Assembly (NCBI GenBank): GCA_015680685.1
Contig: MNCI01025574.1
Location: 190,679 to 254,678 of the forward strand
Reading direction: 5' to 3'
Origin: Gnetum montanum
Lineage: Eukaryota > Streptophyta > Gnetopsida > Gnetales > Gnetaceae
DNA length: 64,000 bases
Shown: piece by piece, positions 37,741-48,738 of the stretch
Layout of the letters: each line of letters opens with the position of its first letter
Position numbering within the stretch: the stretch's first letter is position 1
Made by a program: the position numbers and the translations under genes
The notes under the pieces: model-generated
What the model saw: only the letters and a program-made list of their open reading frames with translations
The model's database searches: none
What the model was told of the DNA's origin: nothing

Positions 37741-40700
37741 ATTCATATTTAGTTATGATATTTTGATAACATATTTTTAGATATCTTGTAGTCTTATAAA
37801 TATGGTTATGATTTACCATGATCATGCACATTAATCTTGTTGGATGTGTAATATGGTGTTTTTGTTGGTATGGTATGAGGATTGTGGGAAGATATTGAAC
37901 ACCTACAAGTACAGATGAGGCATGATGATTATGATGTTTATAATGCATCAACATTATGATGATGAGCTTATGCATGTTATGAGATGTTATGATGATGTTG
38001 TTGTTTGATATATTATGTTATGATGTTATGTACATTTAAGTCATAGGGCAATATGACATTTTTTATCATGCTTATGTGACTTCTTAGATATGTTGTAAAT
38101 ATGATTTAGTGCATATACATTTTATTAGTGTTTTGATTAGATGTTCTAAGAGTGGATTATGAAGTGTGGATTCTAGGATTATAGTTGGGATGAGAAAAAT
38201 TAAGCTAAATACTTATAAATAATCAAAAAAATAAATTAAATATAATTTATATAAAATATATGATATATTTTATTTTACTTTATCATTGCTTCTCCTTTCA
38301 TGTTTTCCTACGCCTAGTTTATGAATGTTGATTTCTTTTGTTTATGTGTTCTCCTACAATTCTTAATAGATTTTTGATATTTCTAGGAATTTTGAGAAGC
38401 TAGTTTTGTATAAGATATAATTTCAAAGTCTTGGTTCATGTTCTAGTAAGTTCAAAACATTCTATGAATTCTTTCAATGCTTGTGTTATAGTGTTAGTTT
38501 TGATAGATTCTTCAAATTTTTTGGGTAGTCTTTAGCATTCTCTTATCTTGTAAATTTTGATCATAGTTCATATTCATTAGATTTTTTTTTTTTTTGGATG
38601 TGATAATTAGATCTAAAATTTCACTTGAAATCACTACATTCCTTTAATTATTTAAAGTCATATGGTTGAATTTGATATTGTGAAATTGGTTGCTCTTAGA
38701 TGGAATCATAATTAGATGAACCTAGTAATAGTAGAGGCTCCACTGCTAGATTCTAAGATACCATGGGGATGTATTAGCAGAGCAAACTATGTAGTTGTTT
38801 TTTATCATGCTTGAAATAAATATGTTATTATTTTTATTGTAATTTTTTCATGTTATAAGTAACATAAGTTATTATTAGGTGATGATCAAGGACTTCTACA
38901 ATGTGAGTCATTACATCCTAGTGACGCCAGGGATTTTTTGAATTTTTAACTTAGGAGAAAGCCATGGAAGCCTTGTAGTGTAGTCATGCTAAATATTTAT
39001 ATAGGAACACAATTCATAGTCTAGTCGTACATCAATCATGTTGATTTTCTAAATATTTTAGTGTAGCAAAGTATCTACAATGTGAATGTAGTAAGAAAAG
39101 AAGTAAGCATAGGTCACAATGTGATGGTAATGACATTCCATTGGGAATCATTGTCAAAGTTATCTCTATTAAAACATAGTAGCATGAGCAAGATGCAAGC
39201 TATATTTCAAGCATAGCTGAGATAACATTTATAATAAATATCAACAAAATAAGTAAGGCCTATTACATTACTATGCACTACTAATACATGTATTAATTCT
39301 AATTGTAATGCTTAGTGCATACTTTGAGTATGTATGGTTATGAGTGAGTATACTACTTATTTACATGTGGTATTATATGTTTAGGTGTGCTCTACATTGC
39401 TTGTGCTTTTGGTACAATATCTGACATGAGACTGATATGAAGCTTGCTTTTGACCATGTTAGATTATGATATATGAGTTGTGACTTATGACATTTGGCTA
39501 TGCTACTAATGTTATGATGTATGATGTAATGAATATCAATTCTAACACATGTAGCACTAGTTACTTATGATCATCATTTTATGATTGGGTATGTTATGAC
39601 TATTATGATCTTGATGTATTATAAATGTGATATGGATGAGTTGTGATGATGTCATAGGTGGAGCCAACATGAGGGTGTGGGTTGACTAGTGTTGAGGCAC
39701 TGTAGAGGATTTGATATGATCCCTACTAGGATAAATCAATGAAGCTTCTATCTCAAGTCTCATCCTAAGAGTGTACTAGTATAAGCTAATCATATGACTA
39801 GTATAACATCTTAGGGCATTAATAAATGCACATATCTATTCTTTAGAAGGTTAGTGACATGGGACTATATATGAGACAATAGACACTAACACCGATAATG
39901 AATTTAGTCATGAAAAACTAATAAAAGACCTATAAGCACTAATAGTGATTTGAGTATTCATGTCAATAATATCATGCTTCCACTAAGTGCATATGTATCT
40001 ACTATCATAGGGGGCCAATGTGATTATGCCTTATGAGATTGTGATCCCTTGGAGTCACTAGTTATCCACATTATGTGTTTAATTATGAATTGGTTTTGAT
40101 AACTATGATTAAGCCCTAGTTGTGTATACATATGTAGATGTGCTATATGATGATTAGTTATGATATGCTATCATGATATGTTATGTGTGATGCTTGGTAT
40201 ATGATTTTGGTATTGTATATGTTGTCTTAGATATGGCTAGGACTATGTGATATGATGTGCTTAGTACTTTGTATGAGATGTATTAATCCTATTGTAGATA
40301 GCTTAGCTTATCCCACATCTTTTTTTCAACATAGCATCAAAGTTCTTGTCCACAGGGGCGATGTAAAGACTCTCCATTTAGTCTTCCACTAATCCCCTAT
40401 GTATGCAAGTAATGAAGCTAGAAGCTCAAGACACTAGTAGGCCTCAAGAAGATAATGGAGTGTTTGGATCCATGCTCTTGTCTTTCTTGTTACATGTATT
40501 TATTAGAAAGATGGACTTGGTTACTAATGGTATTGAATGATATAGCCCATGAGCTATAGTGATGTTTTGCATAGCGTCTACAATGAATATAAGGATGATA
40601 CATGTGTCAAACATATTGACTAATTTGATATGATGTAAATATTTGGTGGATAGTATGATGATGTACTATTTGATGATATGCATATATAGCAATCTTTTCT

Positions 40701-41260
40701 AATGTATTATTTCATAAATTTGGTTAGATCATGCATGATACTTTTAGAACCTTAAGTATAGATTTCAATTGTGTTTACTTAATCCACTTATGTTATCAAG
40801 GGTTGAATCCAATGATATGTTAGATTATGGTTTCTATCTAAGATTGGCTTAGGATCAAACATGTGGGATGTTATAATTGTCAATCTTATCTTCCATCCTT
40901 CATATCACATGTATAAGATACTCTAGGTGGTGTTTTAACAATGGATGTAACTATTGCTTTTATGACATATTTTCATATCTTGTAAGATTCAAAAGTACTT
41001 CATCAGTTTTGTTTCTGATACACATTAACTCTTTATAGGCTTTTTCAATTTGAAATTTCTTAACTTCTAGTTTTTCTAAAATTTCCTCTTTGTCTACCTA
41101 TGATTTTCTTTCAATTGTGATTCCACCTATTATCACTATAGTTGGTAGTAACAACCAACTCATAACCTCTAGATGGTTAACCACTTTTTCTTTAATGAGA
41201 CATCAACCATTATTCCATTTTCTTCTTAAATTTCTTTGTTAACTACAACCTTGCTTTGAT
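37740..41260 (+). repeat. Noncoding tail of chromovirus, probably LTR
   Basis: About 3.5 kb with no readable frame, rich in gatgatg and tatgat words. A gypsy-type LTR end, gggatgttata at about 40868-40878 (gagatgttaca in the second copy), suggests that a long 3' LTR ends here. A primer-site-like tagcatcaaagttc lies at 40334-40347 after ..ttcaaca (tagtatcaaagttc in copy 2, 53926-53939). These two signals cannot both mark the same LTR end, so the internal structure is unresolved. Confidence 0.4.
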
Positions 41261-41268
41261 ACCATGTT
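41246..41268 (-). promoter_or_regulatory. Inverted LTR end and primer site
   Basis: On the minus strand this reads ctaaca then tggtatcaaagc, an LTR end in CA directly followed by an initiator-Met-type primer site with one change. It implies a minus-strand LTR element with its 5' LTR to the right (from about 41264) and interior to the left. The same junction is present in copy 2 near 54850. Confidence 0.5.
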
Positions 41269-42599
41269 AGAGTTTGGTTTTAAATCAATTAATAACCCTA
41301 ATACTTAAGGATCTTCAAGTTAAGAACTTAATTCATATTTAAATTAACTTAATCATTCGTAATAATTTACATTCATAATCATGCTTTCAACCCTCATAAA
41401 TTATAACTTGTGACTTAGATTATTGGTCTTATGATGAAGACCATAGTTATCCCTTGCGAAATAGTTTACGTATAAACTCTACATACACTTAGCTACACCT
41501 CCTTATACCTTCTCTTTACTCCTATGAAGCCTCCTAAGTGATCTTCTCTTCTTATTTAAGAAACTAAATCAAGGTTATGCTTGGTTCAAATAGTGATCAT
41601 TGGTTCATCTTTAGAAAACTGGATCATGACTTAGTTTTGAGCCTTACTTGACGCCTTTACCTTTTTTCCAAAGGATGGTTAATGATAGCATTATGATGAT
41701 TTATCATTGTAACTCTCTTGTTATCACTTCCTTATGATGTTTGATAATTTATTTTTGCACACTTCTTATTTCTCTTCTTCTTCATTATCGCAACTACTAT
41801 TTTTTACTTGGTTCTTGATATGTTGATATCTCTTGATAAGTTTAATAATGCATCAACACCTTGAGGAATTACTTCAACATGTTGAGGAATTCCTTGGTTT
41901 ATATGCATAGGTAGGATTCATTTCTACATGCTTTTTCATAGTAACTTCAACAATGCTTGGTTTATGTTCATAAATAGGGTTATAGCATGTCATAATCATA
42001 AAAACATACCTTTATGAATTATTATAATTTACTTGTTAGTGATTATGATCTTCTTTTTATGTTATGAAACTAATGATTATGTACTTGAGACTTAAAGCTT
42101 AATGGAGGTTGATTATTATGATATCATGAACAAATTTTTTAAAATCCATTTTAAATTTATCTTTTTCATTTGGATTTTTCAAGATCCTAGCAAATTAGAT
42201 ATTTTGAGCTCTTTTTCTTTTTTCTTCTTTTTTCTTCACTAAATCATACAAAGCTTCAACAACTATTTTCTACCTTGCAATCATATCACACATAGTTTCT
42301 TAATTTTATTTACAGTTTAGAATTTTACTCATTAAATTTTTTTGTATAATCCATTCTAGTATAATTTGTTGTTCTATTATCATATCTTTTAGTTAATTTA
42401 ACACCACCTCTTTTTCTACCACTATGATGTTCATGATATGAACAAAATTTTTAAAGCCACTATTATGATGCTTCATCACTATTTTCTATTATTTCATTAT
42501 CATTATTTTATCCTCTAGTGTTTCTTTCTATTCTTGTATCCATTTAGAGATCTTTTTTTTATTCTAAATAAATGTTTCTTATCTATCTTTAAGATCTTT

Positions 42600-44060
42600 T
42601 TGCCTTTCAATTAAGGCTTTTATTTGAGTGGAAATATCCTACAATTCGAACTTAGTATATAATGTTATATCTTTAATGAAGTCAAGAAGTGAAGACCACT
42701 CTTTTAGCCATCGTTGAAGAAATAAATACCTCCTTAGAAAAGCATACTTGAAATTTCTCTGCAAAACCTTCAAACATTTCCAAAGTATTAGATCCTTTGA
42801 ATAACTATAGAAATCCTTTATGAAGCCATCCTTTATCACGGGTTTTCATCAACTTTTTCGTAAATTTATCTAAAGAAGATAGAAAATAATTATGATTATA
42901 GGCTATAAACTACTGAATAGCTTTAATTTCTAAGGGTATCATCTCTACTTCAAAAAGTATAATATCATATTATCTTTCTCTTTTACTTTAAATTTATGGA
43001 GTAGAAAAAGTTTATAAATTTCTTATATTTGTTTACAATATTTATTTTATAAATAATAACCCTATACAACAATCCATAAAGAATAGTTGGTTGAGAATGA
43101 TATTATAAAGTTGGTTTTTAATATGCCAATCCAGAATAGATTTCTTCTTACATTTTCTTTTTAAACTAAAATTTTTATTCATACTATTTGCAACTGTTTG
43201 AGTAAGGCACTAATCCCATTTGTAATTCCAGAAGTATTCTAGGCCAAAATATTTGTAGGAGAAAGTAATGTCTACATGTTCATGTCCTATATTAAAAATG
43301 TACATCTTATTATGTGTGTCACAAATCATGATTTTAGGTTTTTGGACATTAGCTTTCATTTTTGAAAATTGGCAATAGTCACCAAGAGTATTAAGCATTT
43401 GCTATAATCCTTTCATTGAATTTGAAATTACGATAATATCATTAACATAGAGTAAGAGTCTAATAGGACTATGTCTAATTGTAATTGCAAATTGAGTTGG
43501 TATTTTATATATCCAATCTTCAAGTTCATCACCAACAAACCTTTATATAAAATTCTTTCATGATTATTTGTAACTTGAATGCATACCTCTTTGAAAAGGA
43601 TTTGGATTGTAGAGAGAATAATATACTAGAACTTCTAAATTTTCCAAGCATCTCTATAAATACAATATTATATGCCTTGTAGAAATCTATAAAGTAGATA
43701 AATATTTTGTATGAACCTTTTCCTCTATCAATAAGATATTTTAAAGTGATGAGATGGTTTATCATAGAATGCTTCATAGGTTCTAATTCTTATAATTTGA
43801 AATCATATTCTTAGAATATTGCCATCCAAACTTGCTTGGGAAATTGCTTGTATTCAATTTTTTTCAACCCTGCTTCCAAGCATATATTCTAGAATAGTGC
43901 CCAAAAGCTTGATAAAAAATATTACTCACTACAATTAATCTATAATAATTTAGACCCTTTTTGTCTAGTTTTTTAAAGAGAAAAATTGCTTTATTGATAC
44001 ACCATTCTTTTTCTAACCCCACTTACATAATCAAATTTAACTTTTTCTATATGCTATTCT
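42600..44060 (-). mobile_element. Non-LTR retrotransposon RT remnant, copy 1
   Basis: On the minus strand, 43529-43777 reads HLITLKYLIDRGKGSYKIF, then FIDFYKAYNIVF. This is RT motif A in the D-F-x-K-A-F/Y-D form, with the last Asp changed to Asn. Motif C lies near 43440-43465 and reads LLLYVNDIIVIS in place of Y-A-D-D. Downstream, 43210-43398 has MLNTLGDYCQFSKMKANV and SYKYFGLEYF, matching N-x-x-K-T-x-x-M and Y-K-Y-L-G-L. A basic C-terminal piece lies at 42639-42839. The motif style (V/I-D-F-x-K-A-F-D, Y-K-Y-L-G) differs from the L1 elements elsewhere in the window. Catalytic residues are lost. Confidence 0.7.
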
Positions 44061-44139
44061 ATACCAATGGCCCTCCTAGGTTAAACATTTCTCAAAAGTT
44101 ATTTACATCAATATTTTTAAAAATAGTTTCTTGAATGTG

Positions 44140-44820
44140 AATTTCAAGTGAAAATGCAAACTTTTTATGATATCTTCCTTTTAGAAGTAGAGTTGCGTGC
44201 TTTTGAAGTTGAAGCTCTTTGTCAATTTATTGCTTATACTCAAAAGCTAAGTCACATTGAAAAAGTCAATTATGCTAAGGAGATAATGAATGCTATACAA
44301 GAAAATGGTTGGTTGCATCAAGAAAAATTATTGCTTCAATCATAGAATATTGCAATAGAGGATTTTTTTGTAAACAAAAGGATCCTTTGGAAGACTATAA
44401 AAGAAAAAGTCTTGGCTAAAGTTTGGTTGAATATGTAATGGAAAAAACAATTTTATTTACATTTTATTAGAGGAGATTTGTTATTTAGTACTCAAAAATA
44501 TCTATTCTTAGCTATTCCTATTCATTTAAGGAATCAAATTGCTAAAGCAAGAATGTAGAATGAGCTTTCATTATCTCAAGTTATTAGATTAATTTACCAT
44601 GAGAAGAGTGTATTTGTAGACTATGCAAACAAAGCATAGAAAATGAAGAACATATCTTTTTATTTTTCCCATATTTGGCTCACATTTGAATGAAGTATAC
44701 TATTAATTATAATTTGTTGATTGTTTTCTTTCAAATTGACCCTATCAACTTATTATATTATGTCGATGATATTTTCAACTTTCTTCAAAAATATGTTGAG
44801 GCTTTATAACCATTCAACAA
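44140..44820 (+). mobile_element. LINE ORF C-terminal remnant, plus strand
   Basis: The open piece 44148-44345 and its continuation lead to a readable ICRLCKQSIENEEHIFLF block at 44596-44655. This is the C-x-x-C ... E-x-E-x-H zinc box found at the C-terminus of endonuclease-RT proteins, followed by FPYLAHI. It is on the strand opposite to the RT remnant just left of it, so it is either a separate element or the result of an inversion. It is dead, with stops in every frame. Confidence 0.6.
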
Positions 44821-45097
44821 ATACTTTGTAATTTCGTATAGGTAATAAAAATTTCAGTTTCCAGTTTCCAATTTTCCCGAACAAGTCTTTTTTATCCCCT
44901 ACATTACCTCATTAAAAGAAATAAATTATCTATAGCTCGATACATTATTTTTACTTATAAATACCTCGTATTAAGTTTCATTTTAATAATGTCCTAAGAA
45001 AAGACTTTTTAGAGTTTGAATTTCAACATGAAAATTTAAGAATGAATTCAAGCATTTCCTTTTCCAAACCTAAATGAAACATTTATAACTACGCTTT

Positions 45098-45123
45098 GTT
45101 TATTATTATTATTATTATTATTT
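45098..45123. repeat. TTA microsatellite
   Basis: An uninterrupted run of TTA/ATT units ending just before ttttggcc. Confidence 0.85.
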
Positions 45124-45469
45124 TGGCCTTCCTTCGCGACTTGAGTCCTCCAACAAAGGCAGGGCTACATATTTGCACCATAGGCTTCACATACCATGTG
45201 CCTAGCCCAAATAAAAGTAGTTTACTGGCATCTTAGCTTTTGATTTCTAAAACAAATGAAAGGAATACGGTAATCTCTCAATGTAACTTATATCCATTGT
45301 CATCTAGGCTTTGGCCTTGAATAAATTTTACTCTCTTCCTGACAAATGTTATGGATATAAATGAGACCAGTAGCCAATACCTGCCATAGAAATTTCTTTG
45401 CACTGAAACATTTGAAAAAGCATTATTTCCAGGTGCTTTGTGCATCCTATCCAGATGCAATGTGAGGTT

Positions 45470-45475
45470 TTTATT
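45470..45475 (-). terminator. Possible polyadenylation signal of the UGT gene
   Basis: AATAAA on the minus strand about 430 bases past the stop codon. It is the nearest exact hexamer I noticed, but plant signals are loose, so the true site could be elsewhere. Confidence 0.2.
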
Positions 45476-45902
45476 TTTATCATTTAAAGGTGCATAGGCC
45501 TTTTGGCCAGTTCAGATAATGGTGCCAGGAACGTTCTATTCCAAAGAGGCGCTCTTCACATGGTTTATGACTTGAAAGAGCATTTTTTCATGGTTAAAGG
45601 TAATTCAATATGACTGTAACAACGCAACTAACATGTTTAACCTATATCATAAAATCCATAATTACATAAAACAGGAAATAATATCATAAAATGATCAAAA
45701 GAGTATATTCCAGGGGCACACCTGCAACAGGAAAGTAGTAATCCACAAATCAGACTTATTTCAAACCTTCTTCAGCCATCATCAAAGGAAGAAAACATCT
45801 TATTTCACATGAATAACTAGCTAAACCATAATATATCCGGCATTCTGGAATAACCAGATCATTACACCAAATTGAAACTGAAACCCTGTGTTTTTTCTTT
45901 TG

Positions 45903-48041
45903 TCAATTTCTCCAGCTTGACACCAAATCCGCCATAGCTTTGCTGGAACTTCCCCCAGTTGCCAAAGCCTGGGTGGCCTCATCCTTGAACTGCAGCGCAC
46001 GATTCCTGGCATTACGCCCGTGTTTTCCCTCCATGAGCTCCACAATGGCATTCTTCAGAGATTCTGCTTTCACAAACCCATCACCCTCTCTCTGCAACGG
46101 TACCCCAACACGATATTGCTTTAGTATCATAACAGCGTTCATGCTCTGATCTCCCACGAGCGGCCACGGAATAATGGGCACGCCGCAGCTGATACTCTCC
46201 AGAGTAGAATTCCAGCCGCAGTGGCTCACAAATCCTGCGGTGGCAGGGTGCCGCAGAACTGCCATCTGTGGCACCCACGTTTCCACCACCAAACCTAGGC
46301 CAAGTTCTTGCCCTTGGCTTTGCTCTGTTTCAGGGTTGCTGTGCCCCGCTGGTTTACGAAACATCCACAGAAATCTGTGGCCGCAGCTCTGCAGGGCCTT
46401 CTCCATTTCTGTGGACTGTGCTGCAGATACGGCGGCCCAGCTGCCCAAGCACAAGAACACGACTGAGGCTGCAGGCTGCCGGTCCAGCCATTCGAGGCAA
46501 TACACTTGCCTGTTCTCTGCCTCCTCCGCTCGCACAACAGGACCTATGTTGTGAATAGGCGACACCACTTTGTTGCCCTGCTTCACCAAACAGAAAGCAA
46601 TAATTTTCGTTTCATTTTTTGTTTTTGTTTTTTTCCCATGTAAGCCAAGTAAAGTAGGCATTAAAATCGTTTGTTCTTTGTTTTGGTTTTCTTTTTACTG
46701 CACAAAAAGCCAGCCGGCAAAAGATTGGCATTAAATATAAGTAGGCATTAAAATCCTTTTTCTTAATCACGTTGGTCTCAAAAGCCAGCGGGCAAAAGAT
46801 TGACATTAAAACAAAGTAGGCATTAAAGTCCTTTTTTACGTTCGTCTCCTATGACAATTAAAAAATCCAGCCGGCCAAAGGGGCAGCTATTACTCCCGAC
46901 TACCCATAAAGCAAGTTGACATTAAATCATTTTTTTTAATTATCATATGTTCATGACAATACTGGAAGTCGGAATCCTTTACCAAGCATGTAAAGCAAGT
47001 TGACATTAAAGTTCATTGTGGATCACAATCATAAGAACACTAAAATTCATCTCTGATTTCCGTAATCACAAATTGTGAAATTCATCTCTGATTTCCGTCA
47101 TCACAAATTGTGAAGACTCTCGGGGGTCCAAAACAAACCAAGCGTAAGGTGGGAATGTTAGTTGATTTGTTTAAGATATTACCAACAATACTTTCACTTT
47201 ATCTAGGAAACTGCATTCCTGAGAATGTCATTACCTAAAAGAATATCGTGTAAGTTTTCATGTAGGTTTTCAGCTTCTGCTGCACATGCACTCCCATGCC
47301 ACTTGCTAATCCCAGAGAAATACTTTATAATTTTTAAATTTTAAATGAGTGATGAAATCAATAGGAACTCACAAGCAGAGCAGCGGGATCCTCCAAGGCA
47401 TTGAAGCTGTTGACGAGGACGCCGGCCGCATGCGGAATACAAAGCGCGCAGTCGCGGAACACGCGGAAGGCTGCACCGGTGGGGTTCTTCAAAACACTGG
47501 GCAGCTCCTTGGCAGGAACGGTAGGCAGGCCTGGAATTTGAATCCCGAACTGAATCTCTGCCAATGGAACCGAGATCTGCGACAGCACATCGGGCAACCA
47601 GTGCATGAACACCAGAAACGATCCGCTGGTGGTGAAGAACACATAGCTGGGGATGCCTGCGCTGCTGCTAATTTCCGTTATATAGCCCGCGCAGAAAATC
47701 GAGGTTATGAATACGCGCACGAAATTGCTGCTGCTTATGATTTGTTTGACACGAGGCAGGGATTCCTGCGCCATAGCATCGAAGGCATTGAAAAAGTCTT
47801 TGCCGAGATCCCGCGGGAGCGGAATCTCCAGCGTATGCAGATCGATGTGAGGACATATGCTGCAGAGGCGCTCCAGGTACCGAGAAGCTTCTGGAGTAAA
47901 GCTGAGGTTGGACACTATGAATGTGACTCTGCAGTTAAAATCCATGCACAGGCACCTGGCGAGCTCGCCAAAGGGGATGAGATGGCCCATGATCGCCATG
48001 CTGAACATTCCCACATGGGTTCTCTTCAGCTCCTCTGCCAT
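45903..48041 (-). CDS. UDP-glycosyltransferase (family 1, PSPG-type), two exons
   Basis: The enzyme would move a sugar, probably glucose, from a UDP-sugar to a small acceptor in the cytosol. Exon 1 runs 48041-47373 (223 codons), exon 2 runs 46577-45903 (224 codons plus TGA). The 795-bp intron is phase 0 with GTGAGT and a ..GAAGCAG acceptor. The product is 447 residues, slightly short for the family. The start at 48041 gives MAEELKRTHV; an upstream in-frame Met at 48074 would add 11 residues with no family match. Catalytic His20 is in MGHLIPF. The PSPG box is residues 324-367: WVPQ, HCGWNS (342-347), GVP (355-357), final GDQ. Gln367 is typical of glucose users. The partner Asp appears replaced: ITSIF with Ser114 where relatives have V-D-L-F. 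No stop or frameshift was seen. It is UGT72-like by eye; the acceptor is unknown. Confidence 0.85.
46578..47372 (-). other. Intron of the UGT gene, repeat-filled
   Basis: Donor GTGAGT at 47372-47367 and acceptor CAG at 46580-46578 join two codon-complete exons. The intron is AT-rich and made largely of diverged tandem units. gtaggcattaaa recurs at about 46652, 46741 and 46818, and ccagc-ggcaaaagattg-cat at about 46710 and 46784. A 35-bp unit is repeated twice at 47043-47112. Confidence 0.8.
47043..47112. repeat. 35-bp tandem pair in UGT intron
   Basis: Two adjacent 35-base units beginning aaattcatctctgatttccg differ by one base (gtaatc against gtcatc). Confidence 0.9.
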
Positions 48042-48132
48042 GGTGCCCTGGTGATAATACAGCACAGAATACACTGGGAAGTTTCTTGCAGCAGAGATAT
48101 CTGTTTCAGAGTTTCTATGGCAGTTTCTTTAT

Positions 48133-48155
48133 GTATATATAATTATATATGTATG
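48133..48155 (-). promoter_or_regulatory. TATA-like region of the UGT promoter
   Basis: A tatatataattatatat stretch lies about 95-115 bases upstream of the chosen start codon, at the usual distance for a TATA box with a short 5' UTR. Its low complexity makes the exact box uncertain. Confidence 0.45.
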
Positions 48156-48384
48156 TCTATATGTGATTGCTGTTTGAACGATAGGGACCTAACAGCAGCA
48201 GGATTCATTCATTATTTGTTACTAAATATGATATATAAAATTGATGTAACAGTAAAACACACGGCAGAATTGACTTCGACAACCCTTCCATGCAAAGATA
48301 AAAAATCAAGGGTTAACCACGGAAAAACCCATCACGTGAAGCAGTGCAGACCTCTGTTATTTTCTTGGAAAGAAAGTTACAGCA

Positions 48385-48554
48385 ACCAGATTTGACTTTA
48401 ATTATCCAACATTATTTTCTATTCGCCATACGTCCGTCTATCCGGCCATACGTCCCTCAGCCAAGATTCACCAGATTTGGCTTTAATTATCCAACACTAT
48501 TTCATGTTCGTCCATACATGCGTCCGCGAGGATTCACCAGTCCCCCTCGCTATG
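48385..48554. repeat. 85-bp tandem pair upstream of UGT
   Basis: Two adjacent diverged 85-base units start accagatttgactttaatta (48385) and accagatttggctttaatta (48470). Both continue through tccaacA and end in cgtccatac/tacgtcc words. A third partial unit (gattcaccag) follows at 48531. This is 340-510 bases upstream of the UGT start codon, within possible promoter range. Confidence 0.75.
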
Positions 48555-48738
48555 CATGTTGGTAGTCCAGATGGTCTGCAGTCTGTGTTTTCTGTATTGT
48601 AGCAAATTGTAAGCATGATTTACGAACTTTCCTTCTCCGTACATTTTCGGTCTTGTGGATTTCATTTCAATTTTCTCTCTGCTGCATGAGTGCTAGCTAA
48701 CCACCTCGGGTAGATGAATGCTACCTAACGACTAACGG

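Larger units (their letters stand above)
35393..43605 (+). repeat. 8.2-kb direct repeat, copy 1
   Basis: From gaaaatgcatcaatagtatt (35393) to ctttgaaaag (about 43601) this sequence is collinear with 48739-62650 once the GC-rich LINE and the 252-bp assembly duplication are removed from the second copy. Both copies then measure close to 8.2 kb. The repeat holds the 3' half of a chromovirus, its noncoding tail, an inverted copia-type LTR/primer junction and a minus-strand LINE RT. Because several unrelated elements are shared in the same order, a duplication of the composite is more likely than repeated independent insertion. Confidence 0.75.

Noticed and set aside
37488-37975. Minus-strand frames of 82 and 80 codons
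   Set aside because: They are antisense to the chromovirus integrase tail and chromodomain remnant and to gatgatg-rich DNA; the His/Ile/Met bias is compositional.
46174-46558. Plus-strand frames of 126 and 96 codons over UGT exon 2
   Set aside because: Antisense shadows of the PSPG-bearing exon; open only because of its GC-rich codons.
47349-48395. 348-codon plus-strand open frame
   Set aside because: It is antisense to exon 1 of the UGT gene. The minus strand carries the family motifs, and the plus frame has none and extends over the promoter.
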